From positions 11,102,969 to 11,166,968 of the forward strand of contig CM053337.1 of the NCBI GenBank assembly GCA_028583605.1: DNA of 64,000 nucleotides, written 5' to 3'. Positions 54,481-64,000 of this stretch are shown here, one piece after another. Position 1 is the stretch's first letter; the number at the start of each line of letters is the position of its first letter. The translations under genes were made by a program, and so were the position numbers. The notes beneath the pieces are model-generated. The model saw only the letters and a list, made by a program, of their open reading frames with translations. It did no database searches and had not been told where the DNA came from. Source of the DNA: Dastarcus helophoroides. Lineage: Eukaryota > Arthropoda > Insecta > Coleoptera > Bothrideridae.

Positions 54481-57400
54481 CCAACATAATTTCGAAAAAA
54501 TGTCATCTTTTAAGTCACAATTCTGAAAAGTCCACATTTTCAAGTGTCTCTTTGGAAATGTAGGAATTTTCGGAAAGAAATTACGAAAGTGGAAATTTTG
54601 AGAAATAGTTAAAATTTCAAAAAATTCGAATTTTTCAAGGAAGCGTAAATTTTCAAAAAGTTTGACATTTTTAACTCAATGTTTTAAAAATAGGCGAAAT
54701 TTCGAAAGAAGTCAACATTTTCAAAAAACATTTCAAATTAAGTCCAGATTTTTAAAAATTTATATTTATTAAAAGAATTCACAATTTCCAGAAAGTTGAA
54801 ATTTTGAAAAATGTCAGTTTTCAAGTCAAAAAAGTACCAATTTTTTGAAAAAGTAGAAATTTTCAAAAAAAATATGAAAGTGCAATTTTTGAGAAAAAGT
54901 TGAAATTTCGAAAAATGTTCAACTTTCAATAAAAGTCCAAATTTTGAAAGTCGAAATTTTTAAGTCAATATTTCAAAAAACTTCCAAATTTCCACAAAAA
55001 TTTGAAATCGCACAAAAATTAACATTTCTTAAAAATAGTCAAAATTTTTAACAATTTAAAATTTTTAAAAGAATTAGAAATTTCCGGAAAGTTAAAATTT
55101 TGAAAAAACGTCGCAACTTTCAAATCATAATCCTGAAAAGTCGAAATTTTCAAAAATTGTCAGTTTTTTGAAAATATAGAAATTTTCAAAATTATGTGTT
55201 AATTTTGAGAAAAAAATTAAAATTTCGAAAATTTCCAATTTTATAAAAGAAGTTGAAATTTTCAAAAAGATCCAAATTTGTAAGCCAACATATTTCAAAA
55301 AAGAGCAAAATTCTGAGAAATTAAAATTTTCAAAAAATTGAAAATTTCAAGATAAGTCTAAATTATTAAATATTTAAATTTATTAAAATTCAAAATTTTC
55401 AGAAAAAATTCTGAAGTCACAATCAAGTCACAATTCTGAAAAATCAAAATTTTTAAAAAAGTGTCAATTGTTTAAAAAAGTCGAAATTTAAAAAATAAAT
55501 TATAAAAGTGGACATTTTGAGAAAAAATTGAAATTTCGAAAAATTCGAATTTTTCAAAAAAAGACCAAGGTCGAAAATTTTAGGTCATATTTCAAAAAAA
55601 TTGGAAATTTCCATAAAAAGTTGAAATTTCGAAAAAATTAAGATTTTATAAAAAATAATCAAAATTTTGGGAAAAATTCCAAATTTAAGAAAAAAAAATT
55701 CTTCACACAAAAGCCAATATTTCAAAAAAAAAGGCAAAATTCCTAAAGTAGTTAAAATTTTCAAAAAAATTCAAAATCTCAAAATAAGTCCAAATTTTTA
55801 AACATCTAGATTTTTTGAAAGAATTCAAAATTTCCAGAAAGGAATGAAATTTTGAAAAACAGTCGCAACTTTCAAGTCACAATTCTGAAAAGTCCGAATT
55901 TTCAAAAAAGTGTCAATTTTCTGAAAAAGTGGAAATTTCGAAAATTCTCAATTTTTCAAAAAACGTCAAATTTTCAAAAAGATCTAAATTTTTAAGTCAA
56001 TATTTCAAAAAAAGGCAAAACTTCGAAAGAAGTCAAAATTTTTAAAAAATTCAAAATTTCAAGACCAAATTTTTAAAAATTTAAAATTTTTAAAAGAATT
56101 TAAAATTCTAGAAAAAATTGAAATTTTGGAAAAACATCGCAACTTTCAAGTCACAAAAAAGTCAAAATTTTCAAAATAGTCTCAATTTTTTGAAAAAATT
56201 GAAATTTTCAAAATAAAACAAAAGTGAAAACTTCGAGAAAAAGTTGCAATTTCGAAAAATTCGAATTTTTGGAAAATAGCCTTTTTGGACTATTTTGGTG
56301 GAAACTTTTAGGACATTTTTTTCAAAAAGTTATGCAAAATTCCGAGAGAAGTTAAAATTTTAAAAAAATTCAAAATTTTGTAAGAGAATTCAAAATTTCG
56401 AGAAAAAGTTGAAAAAAGTGAGAAAAGTGAAAAAAAAAGTGAGAAAAAGTGAAAATTTTCAAAAAAGGGTCAATTTTTTGAAAAAATAGAAATTTTCAAA
56501 TAAAATTGTAAAAAAGTGGAAATTTTGAGAAAAAGTTGAATTTCGAAAAATTTGAATTTTTCATATAAAAGTTCAAATTTTCAAAAAGGTCGAAATTTTA
56601 AGTCAATATTTCAAAAAAAGGCGAAATTCCGAAAGAAGTCAAAAGTTACAAAAAATTCAAAATTTTAAAATAAGTCAAAATTTTTAAAAATGAAATGTTT
56701 AAAATTCAAAATTTCGAGAAAAGGTCGAAATTTTGAAAAATGTCAAAACTTTCAAGTCACAATTCTGAAAAGTGACCAATTTCAAAAAAGTGTCCACTTT
56801 TTGAAAAAACAGAAATTTTCAAAAATAATTGTAAAAAAGTGGAAATTTTGAGAAAAAGTTGAAATTTCGAAAAATTTGAATTTTTCAAATAAAAGTTTAA
56901 ATTTTCAAAAAGGTCGAAATTATAAGTCAATATTTCAAAAAAAGGCGAAATTCCGAAAGAAGTCAAAAGTTTCAAAAAATTCAAAATTTTAAAATAAGTC
57001 AAAATTTTTAAAAATGAAATGTTTAAAATTCAAAATTTCGAGAAAAAGTCGAAATTTTGAAAAATGTCAATTCTGAAAAGTGACCAATTTCAAAAAAGTG
57101 TCCATTTTTTGAAAAAATAGAAATTTTCAAAAATAATTGTAAAAAAGTGGAAACTGAGAAAAAGTTGAAATTTCGAAAAATTTGAATTTTTCAAATAAAA
57201 GTTCAAATTTTCAAAAAGGTCGAAATTATAAGTCAATATTTCAAAAAAAGGCGAAATTTCGAAAGAAGTCAAAAGTTTCAAAAAATTCAAAATGTTAAAA
57301 TAAGTCAAAATTTTAAAAAATGAAATGTTTAAAATTCAAAATTTTCAGAAAAGGTCGAAATTTTGAAAAATGTCAAAACTTTCAAGTCACAATTCTGAAA

Positions 57401-60400
57401 AGTGACCAGTTTCAAAAAAGTGTCCATTTTTTAAAAAAATAGAAATTTTCCAAAAAAATTCTAAAAAAGTGGAAATTTTGAGAAAAAGTTGAAATTTCGA
57501 AAAATTTGAATTTTTCAAATAAAAGTCCAAATTTTCAAAAAGGTCTAAATTTTAAGTAAATATTTTAAAAAAAGGCGAAATTCCGAAAGACAAAAATTTC
57601 AAAAAATTCAAAATTTTAAAATAAGTCAAAATTTTTAAAAATGAAATGTTTAAAATTCAAAATTTCGGGAAAAGGTCGAAATTTTGAAAAATGTCAAAAC
57701 TTTATAGTCACAATTCTGAAAAGTGAACATTATCAAGTGTCAATTTTTTGAAAAAAAGTAGAAATTTTTAAAAAATTTGAAAAAAGGGGAAATTTTGAGA
57801 AAAAGTTGAAATTTCGAAAAATTCGAATTTTTCAAAAAAAAAGACGAAATTCGGAAAGAAGTCAAAATTTTACAAAAAATTCAAAAATAAGTCAAAATTT
57901 TTAACAATTACATTTTTTTTAAAGAATTTAAGATTTCGAGAAAAAGTTGAAATTTTGAAAAAATGTGGAAACTTTCAAGTCACAATTTTGAAAGGTCAAT
58001 ATTTTCAAAAAAGTGTCAGTTTTCTTGAAAAAGTAGAAATTTTCAAACAAAAATTGTGGAAAAAGTGGAAACTGAGAAAAAGTTAAAATTTCGACAAATT
58101 CAAATTTTTCAAAAAAAAGTCAAAATTTCCAGTAGGGTCGAAATTTTAAGTCAATATATCAAAAAAAGCGAAATTCCAAAATTTTCAAAAAATTCAAAAT
58201 TTTAAAATAAGTCAAAATTTTTAGAAATTAACATTTTTTTTTAAATTCAAAAAATGTCGAAACTTTCAAGTCAAAATTCTGAAAAGTCAACATTTTCAAA
58301 AAAGTGTCAATTTTTTGAAAAAGTACTTTAAAAAAAAAACTTGTAAAAAAGTGGAAATTTCGAGAAAAAGCTGAATTTTCGAAAAATTCGAATTTTTCAA
58401 CAAAAAGACCAAATTTTTAAAAAGGTCGAAATTTTTAAGGCAATATTTCAAAAAAGTCGACGTTTCCACAAAAAGTTAAAATTTCGAAAATATTGACATT
58501 TTTTTAAAAATATTCAATATTTTAGTAAAAAGATCTAAATTGCAGAAAAAACTAAATTTTTACAAAAATCGAAATTTTCAATATAATTAAAAATTTCGAA
58601 AAACATTAAGATTTTTAAAAAAGCCGAAATTTTCAAAAAAAATCGAAATTTCCAATTAAAAAAAATGAAAAGCAGTGCAAATTTTGAAAAAAAAAGTTTT
58701 GAAAAGTTTGAATGTCTAAAATGTCAAAAGAGTCGAAATTTTCAATAATAAATCGATATTTAAAAGACGATTAAAAAAAATACAATTTTCAGCAAAAGTA
58801 GAATTCTTCAAGAAAAGTAAAAATTACAAAAAATCCAAATTTAATAATAAAATAAAGAAATTAAAAAAATGAAATTTTGTTGAAATTTAAAAAGAATGAA
58901 ATTTTGGGAGAAAATCGAATTTTCGATAAAGTCTATTTTTTCAAGAAAAAAAGCTCAAATTTCAAAAAAATATTTTTAAAATAATTAAAAATTCCAGAAG
59001 TTAAATTTTAGAAAAACTTCGATATTTTTTAAAAAATTGTCGAAATGTCACAAAAAAGTAGATTTTGAAAAAAGTGAAATTTTCAAAAAAATCGAAATTT
59101 TCAACACAAATAAAAATTTTGAACAAAAGTGTAAAATTCAAAATAGTCGAGACTTTTTATACAATTAAAATGTGCAAAAACTTTTCTATCAGAATTTCAA
59201 AAAAAAGCCGAAATTTAGGGAAGTTTCAATTTTTTGGTCTAAATTAAATTTTCAAAAAAGTCGAGATTTTTAGTAAAAATGTTTCAAAAGTTGAAATTTT
59301 GAAAACATGTTGAAACTTTCAAGTCACAAATTTTAACTTTTTTTTCAAAATTTACACCTTTTTACAATTTTTGTTTGAAAATTTCTACAAAAATTGTAAA
59401 AAAGTGGAAATTTTGAGAAAAAATTGAAATTTCTAAAAATTCGAATTTTTCAAAATAAAGTCCAAATTTCCAATAGGGTCGAAATTTTAGGTCAATATTT
59501 CAAAAAAACCGAAAATCCAAAAGAAGGCGAAATTTTCAAAAAATTCAAATCAAAATAAGTCAAAATTTAAAGAAATTAAAATGTTTTAAAAGAATTCAAA
59601 ATTTTGATAAAAAGTTAAAATTTCAAAAAAATGTCGAAACTTTCCAACGTTCCAATTCTAAAAATCCAAAATTTTTAAAGAAGTGTCAAAAAAAGTTGAA
59701 ATTTTGAAAAATTCGAATTTTTAAAAATAAAGTCCAAATTTTCAAAATGTGTTTCGTATATTTTTGAGAAAAAGTTGTAATTTGGATTTTTCAAAATAAA
59801 TAGTTCAGATTTTCAAGAAAGAATAATTTTTCAAAAAAATGTAAATTTGCAAAAAGTCGAATTTGGAGAAAAAGTCGAATTTGGAAAAAAAGTCAAAAAT
59901 TTAGAGTCAATATTTAAAAAAAAAGTACAAATCTTTAGTCAGAAATTCAAGAAAAGGCCTCAATTTTGAAAAATGACAATTTTGTTATCTGAATATGCAG
60001 TGGACATTTATTAAAAAAAAGTCTAAATTTTCGGAATATTCGAAATTAAAAAAAAAAGTAATTTTGTAATTTTTTAAGCAATGGTCAACATTTCAACATT
60101 AAAGCGCCGAATTTTTCCAAAAAAAAAAAAAAAATACTCAACAGAAGTCTAATTTTTCAAAAAAGTCGAGATTTACAAGAGTCGAAATTTACAAGAGTCC
60201 AAATTTCGACATAAAAGTCGAAAGCTTTTCGTAAAATAACAATTATGAAAAGTAGAGCTTTCTTAATTTGTTTTAAAAGTTTCTTAAAAAGATCAGTACA
60301 ATAAATTGGAATTTCGAGAAAATTCTACAATTTTGAAAAAAAATGGATTATTTTTGAAATGTGGAAGTTTTCACAAAAAGTCGGATTTAAAAAAAAATAA

Positions 60401-60540
60401 AGTTTCATAAAATAAACGAAAAGAGGGCAAACTTTTTAAAAAAGTTAAAATTTCGGGAAACAAGGTTGAAATTTTGAAAAAAAATCGAAATTTAAAAAAA
60501 AAAGTTTTGAAAAAGAACAAAATTGAAAACGAAAAATTCG
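54480..60540. repeat. 6-kb A-rich array with ~315-bp tandem units
   Basis: Landmark TTTCAAGTCACAATTCTGAA recurs near 54507, 55420, 55870, 56750, 57380, 57700 and 57975, with degenerate forms between. A best-conserved block at about 56580-57720 repeats about every 315-325 bp. Within each unit the order is GTGTCAATTTTTTGAAAAA, GTGGAAATTTTGAGAAAAAG, TTCGAAAAATTTGAATTTTT, AAGTCAATATTTCAAAAA, AATAAGTCAAAATTTTTAAA. Order is lost after about 58.5 kb. No gene seen. Confidence 0.9.
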
Positions 60541-60544
60541 AAGT

Positions 60545-61640
60545 GAATTTTTGAAGCGAACGCTTACCTACAAGTTCGAACTTACGTACGTACAACTTCG
60601 AATATCCCGTGGCTGGTAAAAAGACGACTGGGAATCAATTTTCGAACGCCAAATTTTTGTAGTTTTAACAGGAAGAAGTCTGGATGATTTATTAGAGCGA
60701 CGTGGGTACCCCAGGGGTCCGAATCGTCGGCATTCGATTATTGGCGCAATTGTTGCGGTTGTTCGTCAAATGCGCTTAGCAGGAAGTAACGCTTGAACTT
60801 CGTTTATCGTCCGGTATTGATAATAGCTGTCACTACCGTATTCTCGGATAATAATCCGTCCTGGAATCATTATCGTGATAATGCAAATCCTTTTTGTCAT
60901 CTTGCTTCCTTCGACGGATGCATTTTATAGACGTTGAACCCCATCATTAATTCTGTCACGCTGTACGAGAAAACAATAACTTCGGTCGTTTTCAAATCTG
61001 ATAGAACGATTTTTTCTTTGAGTAACATTCGATTTTTTATTTGCGCCGCAACCTCCTTTAATTAAATTCTATGCTGCGACTAGGCCAATTTCACGACTTA
61101 CTTTGTTTACACGTCATATTGCACTATGCGTTCGCGGCACAAGAAATAATTTTTTGTTTACAGAATTTTGAGTCCTCGGAACTCTTTCGTTGTTTTCCAA
61201 ATTTGAATTTTAAGTTTTCAATGTTCATAAAATTTCGATTTTAAAGTGGAATTTTTGACTTGAAACCCACACTTCCAACTTCAGGTTTGGAACTTCATAT
61301 TAAATTTGATAAAAAAAATCTCGTTTTTTCAAAAATGGTACCAATTTTAACTGACTTCAAAAGAAAAAACTTAACGAAAAAGAAGATGTCATTCAAATCG
61401 TTAGAGCCGTTTTCGAGATACCAAATATATACATATTTATATATATTGGATTTTGAGATTTCACGGAGGAAAGAATACTTATCTTGTCTCCATCCGTTCA
61501 GTGGGACTCTCCCCAATGCACGTCGCTTGAAAGTTTCAAACGAGCACTTGAAGATGCCGGATGAGATTTCGGCGAAACGTCATCGGAGATGCCCACTGAA
61601 CGGATGAAGACCCGGAACTTTCAAAATAGATATTTGTATA
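60545..61640. other. Island of ordinary-complexity sequence, no gene recognised
   Basis: Mixed composition, partly CpG-containing (60600-61140). The frame at 61260-61607 (115 codons) is the longest but has no recognised domain. At 61470-61640 the strings CATCCGTTCAGTGGGACTC and GCCCACTGAACGGATGAAG form an inverted repeat about 100 bp apart, hinting at another small palindromic element. Confidence 0.45.
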
Positions 61641-61646
61641 TGTATA

Positions 61647-62378
61647 TGTTAGGATTAAACACCGATTTCGGCCAATGGCCGAAGAAAACGGCCAAAATGC
61701 ATTCTGGCCACTAGAAAATTGCCAATGTCCGAAATATCGCTTTCTGGCCGTTTGATATAGACCAGGACGCATTCTGGATCTGTCACGACTGCCAGAAAGC
61801 GAAGCTGTTGAATAATTCGCGAACTGGCTCTCTGAAAATAGCTAGAACGCGTTCTGACATTCACAGCAATGCCAGAACGCGTCGAGCACAAAAAACAAGA
61901 TGTCCAAAAACAAAACATTTTTATTCTTTATGAATAACATAATAAAGGAACGATTTCAACATAAAATACATTTTCCGCATATGAGTACTTTTTCAATATA
62001 CCTGTATTTACTTATTTTTGCACGAACTGTTGTTATGACATTTGCTGTTACAAATTATTTTCTTTGCCCTACACGCACATTTTCCGTTGATGCAATAACA
62101 TTTGCAGTTACACTGTATAAAGCCGTTTCGTTTATGTGCTCGACGCGTTCTGGTATAGCTGCAAATGCCAGAACGCGTTCTGGCTATTTTCAGAAAGCCA
62201 GTACGCGAATTATTCAACAGCTTCGCTTTCTGGCAGTCGTGAGAGATCCAGAACGCGTCCTGGTCTATATTAAACGGCCAGAAAGCGATCTTTTGGACTT
62301 TGGCAATTTGCTGGTGGCCAGAACGCGTTTTGGCCGTTTTCTTCGGCCATTGGCCGAAATCGGTGTTTGATCCTAACA
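61647..62378. mobile_element. 732-bp element with ~250-bp terminal inverted repeats
   Basis: Left end TGTTAGGATTAAACACCGAT, right end (reversed) TGTTAGGATCAAACACCGAT. The arms stay similar inward for about 250 bp each (61647-61900 and 62130-62378) through TTTCGGCCAATGGCCGAA, GAAAGCGAAGCTGTTGAATA and GCCAGAACGCGT. TA (or TATA) flanks both sides as a possible target duplication. The unique centre (~230 bp) has no convincing gene; the two long overlapping frames on opposite strands come from the inverted arms. The arms hold repeated near-palindromes around GAACGCGTTC. Non-autonomous; superfamily not determined. Confidence 0.88.
62167..62184. repeat. Perfect 18-bp palindrome GCCAGAACGCGTTCTGGC
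   Basis: Perfect dyad inside the right arm of the long-inverted-repeat element. Related near-palindromes recur in both arms (for example CCAGAACGCGTCCTGG near 62230 and GGCCAGAACGCGTTTTGGCC near 62316). Confidence 0.9.
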
Positions 62379-62379
62379 T

Positions 62380-63150
62380 ATATACAAGAATTGCTTAAAT
62401 GTATAAATAAGTTTATTTTGAATTAGAATACTATTGCTGAATTTTCACAAAAATATCTTGCCTTCCTAAAATAAAAAATAAATAAATAAAATTAAATCGA
62501 TAGCCTCATGAACGCCAGCGTGTGAATCCGGGGGTTTCCCCGCCGCGCTAACTTTTACTCAATGAAGAGGAAAAAGTGTCATTGGCAATGAAATTGACGA
62601 CATCTTCGGCTGGAAAAGAAGACATTGTGCCCATTGCATAAAACCGCAGAAGAGCACTAAAGAGGGGATCGAATATGTATCACAGTACGATGGAGATTTA
62701 ACTACAAGCTGCAAACGTTTCGTGCAAGAAGCATTTCAATTTCTTGCGTTCATTCTTCGTGCGGCGCTGAAAAACGAAAGCCAATTCTCTCGCAACCCCT
62801 TTTTGGATACGATGCGCTCGTAGATGTTTTCGGAATATCGCGCGCTCGTTATCGTCTATTGACACTTCGGAATTGTTGAACAAATGACAACGGTTTGAGT
62901 GAAAATTCTATCATGGATTTTAATATTAGGTAAGAGCGCTTTTACTTTTACTCGTTTTCGATGGGCATTTTATTTTGGTGTTGGGGGCGCCAGCCCGAAA
63001 CGAATCGAATGGTTTTTATTCATAATTCGTGATAGCGATCGCCACTCTCATGCGAGGAAAGTTCCTTACAATTAAATTTGTAAACATTTTTTTTTAATTT
63101 AGTTTCATTATGTAAGTTAATTTGGAAATATTTTACTGTTTATTACGTTA
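62380..63150. other. Island of ordinary-complexity sequence, no gene recognised
   Basis: Mixed composition. A minus-strand frame at 62698-62883 (61 codons) has no recognised domain. No RNA gene seen. Confidence 0.45.
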
Positions 63151-63153
63151 GAT

Positions 63154-63478
63154 CGGTGTTTCCCAAAGTCTAGTACGCATATCCGCAGGGGTACGGGAAG
63201 TTTGTTGAGGGTACGCACTGCACCGGTCGGCTTCAGATCACTCAAAACTTAAAAATGAATTGTTTGGATAAACGTAACAAAACTAGCCTAATCAACTTAC
63301 ACAGTCTTAAAGAGTTCGTGCAGATTGCAGAATGCAGTTTTGTTTCAATTTGTTTATACGTTCGGCAGACCTCCTTCCTCATTTATTTATTAGTTAGGAT
63401 GCATTTTTTAACGAGGGGTACTCAAAATCACGAAAAGTTTTGGAAAGAGGACACAGATGTCGAAAGCTTGGGAAACTG
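63154..63478 (-). mobile_element. MITE family Z, copy 2
   Basis: Reverse-complement relative of 47561-47848. Left end GTGTTTCCCAAAG and right end CTTGGGAAACTG form short imperfect inverted repeats of the hAT-MITE type. Inside: ATTGTTTGGATAAACGTAAC, AGTTCGTGCAGATTGCAGAA, TTTATACGTTC and GACACAGATGTCGA. This copy is fuller than copy 1. No target duplication was seen. Confidence 0.7.
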
Positions 63479-63539
63479 CTGCATTAGAATAATGAAATTT
63501 GCTTTCGAAAAATAACTAAACTAAAAAGAAATGCAAAAT

Positions 63540-64000
63540 GAAGAAAAGACGTTTTTTTTATTCTTCTTTTTTTGAAAAATTTGACAGCTGAAAATTTAAA
63601 CTTTTTCTTAAAAAACTGAAATACAGAATTTGTCCCCTAAAACCAAGAAAGATTAAAAAACACAACAAACGTTGCTCTGTGCTTGTGTTTTTTAATCTTT
63701 CTTGGTTTCAGGAGACAAATTCTGTATTTAAATTTTTGAAGATAACCAAGGACCAGTTCGTTCCACCAAATTTTTCTTAAAAAATTTGTCTTTTTTTTAA
63801 TGTTGACTATTTTTCAAAAAATTACAAAAATACTTTTTTGAAAATTTGGAATGTTCTGAAAATTTTGAGTTTTTTTTAAATATTTCGATTTTTGTCAAAT
63901 TCAGATAAAAAACATAATACTTTTTCAAAACTTGTGCCTTTTCTTTAAGTACTGACTAAAAATTTGTGCATTTTTCAAAATATTGAGTTTTTTTTTATTT
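63540..64000. repeat. T-rich array containing fold-back copy f
   Basis: AT-rich low-complexity sequence, T-rich on + after 63770; it continues past the window edge. No gene seen. Confidence 0.7.
63611..63770. mobile_element. Fold-back family Y, copy f (head-to-head, hammerhead part deleted)
   Basis: Left arm: ACTGAAATACAGAATTTGTC, AAAACCAAGAAAGATTAAAA, ACACAACAAACGTTGCTCT. It turns back at GTGCTTGTG and returns through TTTTTTAATCTTTCTTGG, TTTCAGGAGACAAATTCTG and GAAGATAACCAAGGACC to TTCCACCAA. The right arm is complete and the left arm lacks its outer ~50 bp. The GAAACGCG module has been lost from the centre. Confidence 0.92.

Noticed and set aside
61900..62379. Frames of 156 codons (+) and 123 codons (-)
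   Set aside because: They overlap on opposite strands and run through the terminal inverted repeat of a mobile element; no transposase or other domain is visible.

Overview
This window is eukaryotic, almost certainly from an arthropod and probably an insect. It holds spliced coding exons with GT-AG introns, two of them only 51 bp long. The two recognisable proteins are a ZP-domain (apical matrix) protein and an SLC17-type major facilitator, both in forms typical of insects. A nuclear tRNA-Arg (CCT) is present, and there is a very heavy load of satellites and transposon debris. Very short introns would suit a beetle, but I cannot name the species.

Genes are sparse. (1) Two exons of a ZP-domain protein on + (1685-1938 and 2894-3053); its 5' end lies outside the window and its 3' end was not found. 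(2) tRNA-Arg(CCT) on - (25180-25252). (3) A nearly complete SLC17-family transporter on + in six exons (32059-35444), missing only its first exon(s), with a poly(A) signal at 35505. I found no other protein gene I can support. Most long open frames fall in low-complexity arrays and are artefacts.

The rest is mostly arrays. One motif, A-tract + GTCGAAATTT (AAATTTCGAC + T-tract on the other strand), recurs through most of the AT-rich blocks. Each block has its own period and a constant polarity: A-rich on + at 1-1620, 6.5-7.9 kb, 30.5-31.9 kb, 37.5-39 kb, 43.9-45.5 kb and 54.5-60.5 kb; T-rich on + at about 4.5-6.4, 18.7-22.5, 26.3-30.4, 47.9-48.5, 51-52.4 and 63.5-64 kb. Unrelated arrays are a C-rich block (4.15-5.4 kb), an AATTCGAAATTCC minisatellite (10.3-13.6 kb), a 3-subunit higher-order satellite (13.6-24.2 kb), a polypurine tract (35.9-37.5 kb), a CACGTG-rich minisatellite (42.2-43.85 kb) and an ATACAAA minisatellite (48.6-50.7 kb). 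Islands of ordinary complexity (8.0-8.46, 9.07-10.3, 24.2-26.3, 39.3-42.2, 46.1-47.5, 52.6-53.4, 53.8-54.5, 60.5-61.6 and 62.4-63.15 kb) separate them.

Mobile elements: a 5.1-kb non-autonomous hAT-like element (18565-23688) sits in the satellite with a perfect 8-bp target duplication and carries kilobases of array instead of a transposase. Nested in it is a ~236-bp insertion with an 11-bp direct repeat that carries a complete type I hammerhead ribozyme on the minus strand (22165-22207). A separate fold-back family (six copies) carries a second, divergent hammerhead-like module, intact in core in one or two copies and decayed in others. There are also two degenerate non-LTR reverse-transcriptase fragments, a 732-bp element with ~250-bp terminal inverted repeats full of GAACGCGTTC palindromes, a MITE pair in opposite orientation, and a repeat family whose copies hold different tandem repeats in their centre. 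The hammerhead elements are the most interesting content. All boundaries of arrays are approximate, read by eye.
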